From the IMG/VR virus record IMGVR_UViG_3300032229_000649, positions 1 through 43,915 of that record: a stretch of DNA of 43,915 nucleotides; one strand, given 5' to 3'. Source of the DNA: a virus. A program made the position numbers and the translations under genes. This document shows positions 37,408 through 43,911 of the stretch, in pieces (the first letter of the stretch is position 1; each line of letters starts with the position of its first letter). The notes under the pieces were generated by a model. That model did no database searches. It had not been told where the DNA came from and saw only the letters and a program-made list of their open reading frames with translations.

Positions 37408-38007
37408 TCACGCCGTCGCTTTTGCTTTCTGTAATGCTGGTGGGCAGTCGTCGTATAGATACTCTTCATACTCATCAGGGTCTTCCTCATACTGTTCGCA
37501 GTTGTAGCAGTCCATACCAAGCCGTGTCCAAGCCGTGTGGTTCAACTCGCCACCTTCCTCGGATACCAACTCGCCAGCCTTGTAAGTTTCAATTCCCCAG
37601 AAGTCGCAACCAGATTCGTAGTATGTATGTTCAATACTTAGTTCCGGGAAAATCTCTGACAGCGCCTGTGTTGTTGGGGTCGGTGGAGACCAAGCCGAGT
37701 CAAATGAAAAACTAATGAACTCCCCACCCTCTACATAATTCACATAGGCATTGCCAGCCACATCCCACTTAGTTCCCCAAGAGTTGATGTTGTTGTGATA
37801 CCAGTCCTCGTGCCCTGCGCTCTTAGACGCCTCGCCCAGCATTGGCTCTGCGTCAGGAGTTGAAGGCATAATGTTGGCAAGTGAGTAAATAGGTTCTTCT
37901 ATTCTTTCATCACCATCTCTTAGAGGTCTGCCAACAAACTCTTTTAGATTTTTGATTGAAGTAGCGTTGCCACTAATGCTGATTGTGTTGTCGCACCAAT
38001 TAGGCAT
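37408..38007 (-). CDS. YubB/Api92-like (DUF1281-type) protein
   Basis: The start is the ATG at 38007 (MPNWCDNTISISGNATSIK), seven bases after AGGAG; MPNWC(S/D)N is the family's N-terminal hallmark. The 199-residue product has the other signatures: a YSLANIMPSTPDAE block, INSWGTKWDV, FSFDSAWSPPTP, LSEIFPELSIEHTYYESG and FWGIE. The family (ferredoxin-like YubB domain) is widespread in plasmids and phages and has no proven function. A C-terminal Cys pair (MDCYNCEQY) is added here. It overlaps the upstream gene by eight bases. Confidence 0.9.
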   Translation of the reverse strand: MPNWCDNTISISGNATSIKNLKEFVGRPLRDGDERIEEPIYSLANIMPSTPDAEPMLGEASKSAGHEDWYHNNINSWGTKWDVAGNAYVNYVEGGEFISFSFDSAWSPPTPTTQALSEIFPELSIEHTYYESGCDFWGIETYKAGELVSEEGGELNHTAWTRLGMDCYNCEQYEEDPDEYEEYLYDDCPPALQKAKATA

Positions 38008-38215
38008 TCGCATTCTCCTGCTTCTCATAAAACATAACTGCCAACTCTTTTATTGGTTCTGGCAGATATTCAATTAGTTGTTCCTCAACATAGAAAGGCA
38101 AATCATTTCCACCTTCAGAAATATATGCGTCGTGCCAACTATCGTAGAGGTCGTCCATCTTTCCCTGTATTGCTTGCTTCTGTAATTCAACAGGAAGCGT
38201 ATTGAAAAAATCCAT
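38000..38215 (-). CDS. Small hypothetical protein (71 aa)
   Basis: I choose the ATG at 38215 (MDFFNTLPVELQKQAIQGK) after AAAGGGAATCAA; the longer frame upstream is leader sequence. The protein is helical and acidic (MDDLYDSWHDAYISEGG, YLPEPIKELAVMFYEKQ). The LWDSWHDAYI-like pattern occurs in small phage proteins. It is co-translated with the YubB-like gene. The leader includes the shared AAATGACGAAAGGGAA string. Confidence 0.75.
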   Translation of the reverse strand: MDFFNTLPVELQKQAIQGKMDDLYDSWHDAYISEGGNDLPFYVEEQLIEYLPEPIKELAVMFYEKQENANA

Positions 38216-38329
38216 TTGATTCCCTTTCGTCATTTGTTGTGGTGTTGGGGAACGAGTTTTTGTTCCTAGGCTTTCAACCCTATTCAGCAACAGCAAATAG
38301 CATCTGCCCCAACAAGAAAAACTTATCAT

Positions 38330-38583
38330 AGAGATTACATCAGCGCAAGCACCTGACTCAGGAGTTTCTCTCTAAATGAAGTTTTCATTTCCACTCCGGG
38401 GCCCTGCACCTTCAGGTGGATTTACGCTCAAAAGTAAAACGCTTAAAATTAAGCAAACAATCTAAGTTCCCGGTTTATGGTCATATATCAAAACTCATCA
38501 CAAAGTTTTCAGTTCTCATTTCTGCTGACATACATATTCGTTTTCACGCTCAAAGCCTGGGCGACCAACATAACGCCAATAAT
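38330..38583. other. Gene-free repeat region
   Basis: No gene was seen. It contains AAGTTTTCATTTCC, ATTTACGCTCAAAA (reverse of a string at 32.9 and 42.6 kb), two AATCTAAGTTC(C)CGG copies and an extended -10-like CTATGATAA. Confidence 0.55.
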
Positions 38584-38859
38584 CTAAGTTCCGGGCTGAT
38601 GACCTTCTTCTGGTGCCCCATCTGGAATTGTTAGTTCCTGGCTAGGACCACACTGCTGTAATTTCTCAACATCAACAAATCTTGTTTGGGCGAGCGCAAC
38701 TTGGAACAACTCGTTGTACTTCACCATTTGCTCAATGTCCTCCGTGAAGCATGTGGCAGCGTGCTGCAGCAGGTCCTCATCCGTCATTGTATTTTCCGGG
38801 TCCTCGAGCATCACAGCTTCATCAAATTCAAATTCTATTTTTGTAATTATCTTTCTCAT
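38584..38859 (-). CDS. Hypothetical acidic protein (91 aa)
   Basis: The product begins MRKIITKIEFEFDEAVMLED and contains DEDLLQHAATCFTEDIEQMV. It is an alpha/beta protein, and its C-terminal tail (SQELTIPDGAPEEGHQPG) is likely disordered. Two copies of the CCCGGAA repeat lie within the gene, one coding for DPENT and the other forming the last codons and stop. The start follows GGAGAGGGAAAAAATA. Function unknown. Confidence 0.72.
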   Translation of the reverse strand: MRKIITKIEFEFDEAVMLEDPENTMTDEDLLQHAATCFTEDIEQMVKYNELFQVALAQTRFVDVEKLQQCGPSQELTIPDGAPEEGHQPGT

Positions 38860-38906
38860 TATTTTTTCCCTCTCCGTTAGTAGTTTAAAAATTAAGGAGA
38901 CTAGAC

Positions 38907-38949
38907 CTGCTACACAAAGCGCTAACCGTTAGCGACCCTGCAGGTCTAG
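38907..38949. repeat. Nested inverted repeat
   Basis: Outer arms AGACCTGC and GCAGGTCT enclose an inner dyad CGCTAAC-CGTTAGCG. It may be a terminator of the 39022 gene or a recombination/cleavage site. Confidence 0.6.
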
Positions 38950-39021
38950 CCTCCTATAGTCAGGCCGTCTTGCCCGCTCACTGACGCAGCTTAAAGACGT
39001 GCCTGAATTCTTTTTTCCGGG

Positions 39022-39429
39022 TTAGACTTCTGCAGTCTGTCCGTTTTTAATGCGACGCTTCCATCCCTCGCCGCTCATCGTAAAATCAAAAACCTTTCCC
39101 ATCTCCGTTGCTACGAGCGAGCCGATTTCTTCAAACTCCGTTTCAAGTTTTCCGTTAATGGATTCGTACATGCCGTCTGGCAAATCACTTGCCGCGGTGT
39201 AGTCACCGTAAACGAAACAACGGTCTCCAGCCCATCTCCCGGAAATTACAGTCTCGGGTAGGTCCCCGCCGCCTCGAGCTGGGCTGGTCATCGTCAAGAT
39301 GTACAGCGCATCTGCAAGCGTGCCGCCTTCAAATCCGATGTGTTCCCATTGCTTAAGACCCAAGCCGAGTTCGTGTGGTGTTACAACTTCTTTTTTATCG
39401 TAGTTAACAAGTACATGGTATTGGCCCAT
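39022..39429 (-). CDS. Hypothetical phage protein, MGQYHVLVN family
   Basis: The 135-residue product begins MGQYHVLVNYDKKEVVTPHE, followed by GLGLKQWEHIGFEGGTLADAL, a TSPARGGGDLP loop and RWAGDRCFVYGDY. This N-terminal pattern recurs in hypothetical proteins of actinophages and streptomycetes to my knowledge, with no known role. It has a near-consensus promoter TTGACA...TATATAAT and the AAATGACGAAAGG leader. Confidence 0.82.
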   Translation of the reverse strand: MGQYHVLVNYDKKEVVTPHELGLGLKQWEHIGFEGGTLADALYILTMTSPARGGGDLPETVISGRWAGDRCFVYGDYTAASDLPDGMYESINGKLETEFEEIGSLVATEMGKVFDFTMSGEGWKRRIKNGQTAEV

Positions 39430-39478
39430 GGTGTTCCTTTCGTCATTTAAAACCCTAGGGTTCCCTAGTGGAATTTAT

Positions 39479-39507
39479 TATATAACCTGCCTTAGGACAT
39501 ATGTCAA
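39479..39507 (-). promoter_or_regulatory. Strong sigma-70-type promoter
   Basis: TTGACA, 17 bases (ending AAGGCAGGT), TATATA; a TATAAT with 19-base spacing overlaps it. Confidence 0.78.
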
Positions 39508-39633
39508 GTACTGACGTCGACTGAGTCGCCCTATATCCAGAAACGGGCAAAAAGATTGTTACTTCCGGGGATCTGGCCTGGAGCTCCTGGGTCCCTGGCC
39601 TGGAAATAAAAACTTTTAGATCTTTGACAGCTG

Positions 39634-40071
39634 TCAGGCTGCCAGAACGTTTTCACTTCCCGGCCATATGTATGGCAAATCTTCGGGTACCTCTGGCCAA
39701 TGCATTCTGTAGTGCTCTGGAAATTTGCGAATCAAATTACTTTGGTGTGAGACATGGAAGTTTTCATTTTCCAACCACGGCGGCATTTGCAACTCCTCGC
39801 TGTGCCCGGAAAGTATTAATTCAAATCGTGGCAGCATCGAGTCGTTGTACCCTCTTCGAATCCATTCCTCACAAATAACTTTTCCATACAGTGCGAGCGC
39901 TGGGACGTGGTCCCTCCACATCACTGCTGCAGGATGATTCCTCCACCCTCTGGTCTCACCGTTGATTGCTCTTATCAATTGCCACGTCTCTACCCGTTGC
40001 TTCCCCAGTCTTCGATAGTCCAATACCTGTGCACTCCGTTCGAACTCTGCGTATGGCAAGAATGTTTGCAT
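39634..40071 (-). CDS. Pyrimidine dimer DNA glycosylase / endonuclease V-like
   Basis: The 145-residue product opens MQTFLPYAEFERSAQVLDYR, then RLGKQRVETWQLIRAINGE, RGWRNHPAAVMWRDH and ALYGKVICEEWIRRGY. This is the actinobacterial MSMEG_6728-type family related to T4 endonuclease V. Such enzymes cut DNA at UV-induced pyrimidine dimers and would repair phage DNA. Ribosome site GAAGGAG is upstream of the ATG. The 3' end carries a copy of the CCCGGAA-type repeat (coding for WPGSEN). The gene is GC-rich compared with genes left of 38 kb. Confidence 0.85.
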   Translation of the reverse strand: MQTFLPYAEFERSAQVLDYRRLGKQRVETWQLIRAINGETRGWRNHPAAVMWRDHVPALALYGKVICEEWIRRGYNDSMLPRFELILSGHSEELQMPPWLENENFHVSHQSNLIRKFPEHYRMHWPEVPEDLPYIWPGSENVLAA

Positions 40072-41022
40072 GTCGTCACTCCTTCTCTATCCGTTTGTAT
40101 ATATAACCCTACCCATCCCACGCCGCTATTTCAAGAACCCCAACCGTTTAAATTTTTTCCCCCTCTATAGTCAGGCCGCCCGGAACAAACAAGCCGCGAT
40201 GTCAGTACAGCTGCAGCTGTGATCAACCGTTATATTTTCCGGGGACCTGGTCTAGCTCGCCGCTGTCAGCTCGAGTACTCCTCGGTAACTTGCCGTTCTT
40301 TTTTCCGGGTGCGGATCGGGCCCGAAGCGCTTCAGATGTCAAAGTCAAAAAAGACAACACACGTTGTAATTTCCAGGGGACGGACCCGTCTTCGATCCAA
40401 CGCCGCTTGTATTATATTTTCCGGGCTTGATGCAAGCACGCCGCCTCCGCCTGAACCGCCACCACCGCCAGCTCAGCACCAGGTGCACTGGAAACCTGGA
40501 ACAAACAATTTCTGATGGTCATGACCGATCCGTCTTCGGAGGGTTGAGTCAGGTCGACTCAAGTTTGGAATCCCTCGCCGCCATCCCGGCCCTGGCTAAT
40601 GAACAATGTAACTTCCGGGCATCGGATCTGCAGCTGCTGTCAACAGAAAAACTTTATAACTTCCGGGGATCCAGATCTGCAGCTGGGTCCCACCCGGTGA
40701 TTCATTGCTCACGTTTTCATTTCCCGGCATCTGCAGCTGCAGCTGTGATCAACGGTTTGGTTTGTTATTTCCCGGCTGGAGGACCCTTCCGTCTTCGCGG
40801 GGAAAATGTTAACTCCTGCTTAGTTGATATCTGTCATATATTTGAGTCAGGCGTACAAGGTTAATTCTAAGTCTGTCCGTTTATCCACAGGGAGTTGTGG
40901 ATCTGCAGCTAGCTACGTCCCGGAACTAACAACACCGTTTCACGATATGAATCACAAGCTTGTTATCCAACCGTTATATATTTTGCGAGCGCTTATCCCA
41001 CGCCGCTTAGTTGAAATTTAAA
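40072..41022. other. GC-rich, palindrome-dense non-coding region
   Basis: About 950 bases without a convincing gene. It includes a border element (40153-40170), many CCCGGAA-type repeats, and CAGCTGCAGCTGTGATCAAC at about 40209 and 40733. Alternate CTGCAG/CAGCTG/GGATCC-like palindromes are frequent. Plus-strand frames (98 and 145 codons) cross these repeats and have no ribosome site. Confidence 0.6.
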
Positions 41023-41187
41023 CTAGCTCGCAGCGCTCGCCGTTTTCATTTCCTGGACTAAAGCTGCAGCTTCGTTTGCCCGTGCCGTTAAACGGATGTG
41101 TTCCTCACGGGATTTTGCTAAAACAATATCCTCCTGAAGGCGGGCCGCTAGCTCCTCGAGCTTTATTAGATTATTAGTTCCGGGCAT
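41023..41187 (-). CDS. Small helical protein after terminase-like gene (54 aa)
   Basis: The ATG lies inside the terminase-like gene's 3' end (overlap 14 bases). The product MPGTNNLIKLEELAARLQED continues IVLAKSREEHIRLTARANEA, a charged coiled-coil-like helix. Codon use and the amphipathic pattern support coding. One CCCGGAA repeat and one GGAAATGAAAACG repeat lie inside it. The ribosome site is weak. Confidence 0.6.
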   Translation of the reverse strand: MPGTNNLIKLEELAARLQEDIVLAKSREEHIRLTARANEAAALVQEMKTASAAS

Positions 41188-42112
41188 CTGGATCCGATCC
41201 GTCTTCTGGTTTGGGGGTTACATCTGTAATAGAATAAACTTCTGTTACCTGCACGCCGTCTGCTATGAGTTCACTTGTTCTCATAGAAGCAACTGCTTCA
41301 AGGCGAGCCAGCCGTTCGGCTAGGATTTCTGCTGGGGAGCGGTCTGTGTTTTTAATATCTATGTTGAGTTCCATGCCGCCTCGTACACCAGCACGGTCAA
41401 GGATTTCTGTTGCCGCTTTGAGTTTGACTGGTTCGGAGATGGCGGTCTCCATTAGTTCCTCAAGGACATCCACAGCATAAGAGGAAGCCTGACTTATTTT
41501 TTGCCGAGCAATCTCAACGTTGTTTGCCGTCCGTCTTGTTGAGCCCAGATGGATGCGACACAATCCGTCATCCTTGACTCGACCACTGTTCCACAACTGA
41601 CATCTTGTGCCATCAGTCTTAGTAAGGCGACACCGTCCAGGTAGACCTAGGGGCGCTCGCTTATCGGATTTCGGGCCGCCTTGCTCCTGCTCTTTTAGCC
41701 AGTTCCGAGTTGCACCAACAACCCAAGGTGGGGAAATCTTTAGGGCGTCGTCGTCTAGGAGGAGATCGAGGCCAGATAGGAAATCAGAGTTTATATTTCC
41801 CGGATCTGACAATAGCTGTTTCTTGTTGTTGATGCTGATGAGCGCTCGCTCTTTATCTTGTTCAATGGAGCGAGCAATAATAAGATTTGTGGCAGCACCC
41901 GTTTGGTCATCGAAGACTGGAGACCACTTCAGCATTGACCGTCTTAGGACTGCACGGTTCTCAAATGTGTCTTCGCAGATACCCCGCTCGATTTCTATAA
42001 TACCGAGCTCTTCCAGATTTGGACGCCGATCATATGGGACGTCAACAATTGGGGTTATATTTTCCGGGCCGTCTTCAGGACCCTCGTCAATGTATTCGAT
42101 GATATCTGTCAT
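41174..42112 (-). CDS. Terminase small-subunit-like protein
   Basis: A 312-residue protein. The N-terminal 130 residues are unrecognised (LEELGIIEIERGICEDTFEN, a Q-A-Ser-rich middle). Then a Cys/His cluster, CRLTKTDGTRCQLWNSG...LCRIHLG, probably binds zinc. Next comes the C-terminal block NNVEIARQKISQASSYAVDV, ELMETAISEPVKLKAATEIL, DRAGVRGGMELNIDI, the pattern of actinophage terminase small subunits or HTH DNA-recognition proteins. It would recognise the packaging site. No Shine-Dalgarno is seen before the ATG, only CCACCGCCGCC. The portal lies 24 kb away and the large subunit is not in the window. Confidence 0.78.
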   Translation of the reverse strand: MTDIIEYIDEGPEDGPENITPIVDVPYDRRPNLEELGIIEIERGICEDTFENRAVLRRSMLKWSPVFDDQTGAATNLIIARSIEQDKERALISINNKKQLLSDPGNINSDFLSGLDLLLDDDALKISPPWVVGATRNWLKEQEQGGPKSDKRAPLGLPGRCRLTKTDGTRCQLWNSGRVKDDGLCRIHLGSTRRTANNVEIARQKISQASSYAVDVLEELMETAISEPVKLKAATEILDRAGVRGGMELNIDIKNTDRSPAEILAERLARLEAVASMRTSELIADGVQVTEVYSITDVTPKPEDGSDPDARN

Positions 42113-42126
42113 GGCGGCGGTGGGGG

Positions 42127-42158
42127 GAAAAAACCTAGGGGGAAAAAATCCCCCTAGG
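42127..42158 (-). terminator. Rho-independent terminator after holin-like gene
   Basis: CCTAGGGGGA-TTTT-TTCCCCCTAGG then TTTTTT on the minus strand, immediately upstream of the terminase-like gene. Confidence 0.88.
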
Positions 42159-42170
42159 AAATTTCACCTG

Positions 42171-42452
42171 TTACTTCTTAGCTTTCTTTGCTGCTTCAGC
42201 GGCTAGTTTCTTTCCAGCCTCTTTAGCAACTCCTTCAGCGATTCGTCCGAATGCTGGGTCTTTCTTATTGATCCAACGGAGGGCTGTTGGGATTAAGGAG
42301 GCCCATAGTGCGTTGGCTACTAGGAGCCATTCACCTGTGCCGAATTCGAGAGGTGATGCGATACCACTGGTCTGCGCCACAATCATGGTTGCGCCAATTA
42401 CTTGACCTAGAAGGTTGCGAACATACGACTCGATTGCTGCTTTGTTAATCAC
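42171..42452 (-). CDS. Holin-like membrane protein
   Basis: The 93-residue product starts at GTG (MINKAAIESYVRNLLGQVIG). A first hydrophobic stretch, AIESYVRNLLGQVIGATMIV, and a second, WLLVANALWASLIPTALRWI, are followed by a Lys/Ala-rich tail (EAGKKLAAEAAKKAKK). That is the layout of actinophage holins, which make membrane pores that release the endolysin. A second candidate holin is at 21331-21495, far from this gene, so the assignment of roles is open. A promoter candidate TTAACT-18-TATAAT lies at 42624-42653. Confidence 0.72.
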   Translation of the reverse strand: MINKAAIESYVRNLLGQVIGATMIVAQTSGIASPLEFGTGEWLLVANALWASLIPTALRWINKKDPAFGRIAEGVAKEAGKKLAAEAAKKAKK

Positions 42453-42684
42453 GAGTACTCGTTTCTACGGGGGGAAAAAAGTTTCCCCGTGATACATATA
42501 ATCGCACAGGTTTGATGTTGAAAAGTTTTTTGGGAAAAGTTGTTTGAAACAGTTAGGGTCTGACGCTTTTATAAACAAAAATACTGTTTTGAGCGTAAAT
42601 TTAAGGAATTATTGCCCTACTTCATTATAGAGAATATTGTACGAAAAAGTTAAAAGTATGTCTAAAAAAGTGCTTCCTGGATTC
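42453..42684. other. Leader/intergenic stretch
   Basis: No gene seen. It contains a GGGGAAAC...TTTCCCC hairpin, the repeat TTTTGAGCGTAAAT and a TTAACT-18-TATAAT promoter for the holin-like gene (42624-42653). Confidence 0.55.
42624..42653 (-). promoter_or_regulatory. Promoter candidate for holin-like gene
   Basis: TTAACT, 18-base spacer, perfect TATAAT on the minus strand. Confidence 0.5.
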
Positions 42685-42822
42685 CTAAAACTCTTCTTGC
42701 TTTGGGTGCTTTGGCTTTCTTTTGTATTTCTTTTTAGATTCAACGGGACGAGAAGCAGACGATCTTCGTAGTTCTAAAAGTCGCCTAAGTTCTTCTTTTG
42801 TCTTTCTAAACTTAAAATCCAT
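42685..42822 (-). CDS. Small basic protein (45 aa)
   Basis: The ATG overlaps the end of the upstream gene by 11 bases, with GGAGAACAGGAAA as ribosome site. The product is very basic (MDFKFRKTKEELRRLLELRR, KKKYKRKPKHPKQEEF) and likely binds DNA or RNA. No family was recognised; its composition and coupling support it. Confidence 0.65.
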   Translation of the reverse strand: MDFKFRKTKEELRRLLELRRSSASRPVESKKKYKRKPKHPKQEEF

Positions 42823-43039
42823 TTTCCTGTTCTCCTATGAAGTTCTCTACTTTGGTCAGGTGAAAGCCCATAGTCTTCTCACACTTAAACCAAGTCAGCT
42901 CGATCCCATATTTATTCCTAGTAGAGATTATTATAGAGAAGATTGTTTTTGGGTCTCTGTAAATCTTCTTATAGTTGTGGTGGTGACATCTGGTAAGGGT
43001 TGACCATGTCTTTGGTTTTCTTGGATGCTCTGATTTCAT
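42812..43039 (-). CDS. Small basic protein with Cys/His (75 aa)
   Basis: The ATG follows GGGGGATAGAG. The product begins MKSEHPRKPKTWSTLTRCHH and contains HNYKKIYRDPKTIF, WFKCEKTMGFHL. A C-H-H-H group and a later Cys and His could form a zinc site. It is rich in Lys and aromatic residues. The following gene overlaps its 3' end. Function unknown. Confidence 0.7.
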   Translation of the reverse strand: MKSEHPRKPKTWSTLTRCHHHNYKKIYRDPKTIFSIIISTRNKYGIELTWFKCEKTMGFHLTKVENFIGEQENGF

Positions 43040-43051
43040 CTCTATCCCCCA

Positions 43052-43384
43052 TCACAAGATCTCATCAAGTTTAAACTCTTGACCATCTTCATATGGTTTG
43101 TCATTAAAGCCGTTAGCATCTGTAGCCGTTTTACCTGTCAGGATATCAAGGGCGTGTCTAAGTCCCAAGGTATAAAGACTTGTATCTGCTTCTCCATACA
43201 TAGACTCCCAGTGGTCAATCTTTTCTTGAAGCTTTTGGATCTGACCTTCCTGCAAATCCATTGCTGCCTTTTTCATAGCCAAGTAGATATCTAATTGGGT
43301 ATCAGTATCAAACTTGTTTTGGGCAAGCAATGAAGCCAAGGTGTTGAATATGGTTTCTTGAAATGTTTTATCTAATTCACTCAT
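43052..43384 (-). CDS. Helical hypothetical protein (110 aa)
   Basis: The ATG overlaps the upstream stop (ATGA). The product is helical with heptad spacing (LQEGQIQKLQEKIDHWESMY) and ends in an acidic tail (YEDGQEFKLDEIL). It opens MSELDKTFQETIFNTLASLL. No family was recognised; the coupling to the Cys-rich gene suggests a joint role. Confidence 0.75.
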   Translation of the reverse strand: MSELDKTFQETIFNTLASLLAQNKFDTDTQLDIYLAMKKAAMDLQEGQIQKLQEKIDHWESMYGEADTSLYTLGLRHALDILTGKTATDANGFNDKPYEDGQEFKLDEIL

Positions 43385-43911
43385 AGGTTAATCCTACAGT
43401 TGTAGCAGACAAAAGCGTCATAGCCATCAGACCCCTGACCCTTTTTTATATTGCCATTCATGGTAAAGGCTGCTGGGACAATCCCGTGTTCCTTACCTGA
43501 AGACCCACATAATCGGCATTGAGGTTCGATCAACCATTCCATGCTATGTCCTTCGACTTTGGATAGACCTAAAATTCCACGAGTCAAAGCATGAAGCTCT
43601 CCTGCACCATCAGTTTTTTTGAGGAAGTACTTAGGGTTGGAGACTTTTAAGACTGGTATGCACTTCTTGCAATTACAAGTCATAGCGTTAGGTTGGCAAA
43701 TAAATTCACCATCTGGGTTAAGAGTTTTTAAGATAGGTGTATATGGCCAAGGAGTGTTAGGGTCTTTGTGCCTATCGACAGAGTGACCACATATACATAT
43801 GCGCCTATCGACACTTTTATTGTAGCTTTTACTTTGATCAAGTATTGCTACTCTTTGTGGGTCAATACCCATTGATGAAAGAAAATCCAATCCTTGATTA
43901 GTTTCGCTCAT
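43381..43911 (-). CDS. Cys-rich zinc-finger protein (176 aa)
   Basis: The start is an ATG four bases from the right edge, so its ribosome site is outside the window. Three zinc groups are visible: CICGHSVDRHK (near 38), CNCKKC (near 80) and CRLCGS...HGI...CYNCRINL at the C-terminus. The CICGHSVDRH form recurs in hypothetical proteins of actinobacteria and their phages. Other residues are mixed alpha/beta. A nucleic-acid or protein-binding role is likely but unproven. Confidence 0.78.
   Translation of the reverse strand: MSETNQGLDFLSSMGIDPQRVAILDQSKSYNKSVDRRICICGHSVDRHKDPNTPWPYTPILKTLNPDGEFICQPNAMTCNCKKCIPVLKVSNPKYFLKKTDGAGELHALTRGILGLSKVEGHSMEWLIEPQCRLCGSSGKEHGIVPAAFTMNGNIKKGQGSDGYDAFVCYNCRINL

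Noticed and set aside
37226-37411. Minus-strand 61-codon frame upstream of the 94-residue gene
   Set aside because: It runs through a terminator hairpin and repeat DNA and overlaps the leader; no ribosome site.
22100-40170. Border element as a T7-type phage polymerase promoter
   Set aside because: CTATA...GGG resembles one, but sequence upstream of CTAT is not conserved, several copies point at no gene, and no single-subunit RNA polymerase is in the window.
40219-40864. Plus-strand frames of 98 and 145 codons
   Set aside because: They cross palindromic repeats, have no ribosome site and show low-complexity Ala/Pro translation products.
42722-43003. Plus-strand 93-codon frame
   Set aside because: It lies antisense to two overlapping minus-strand genes with good ribosome sites.
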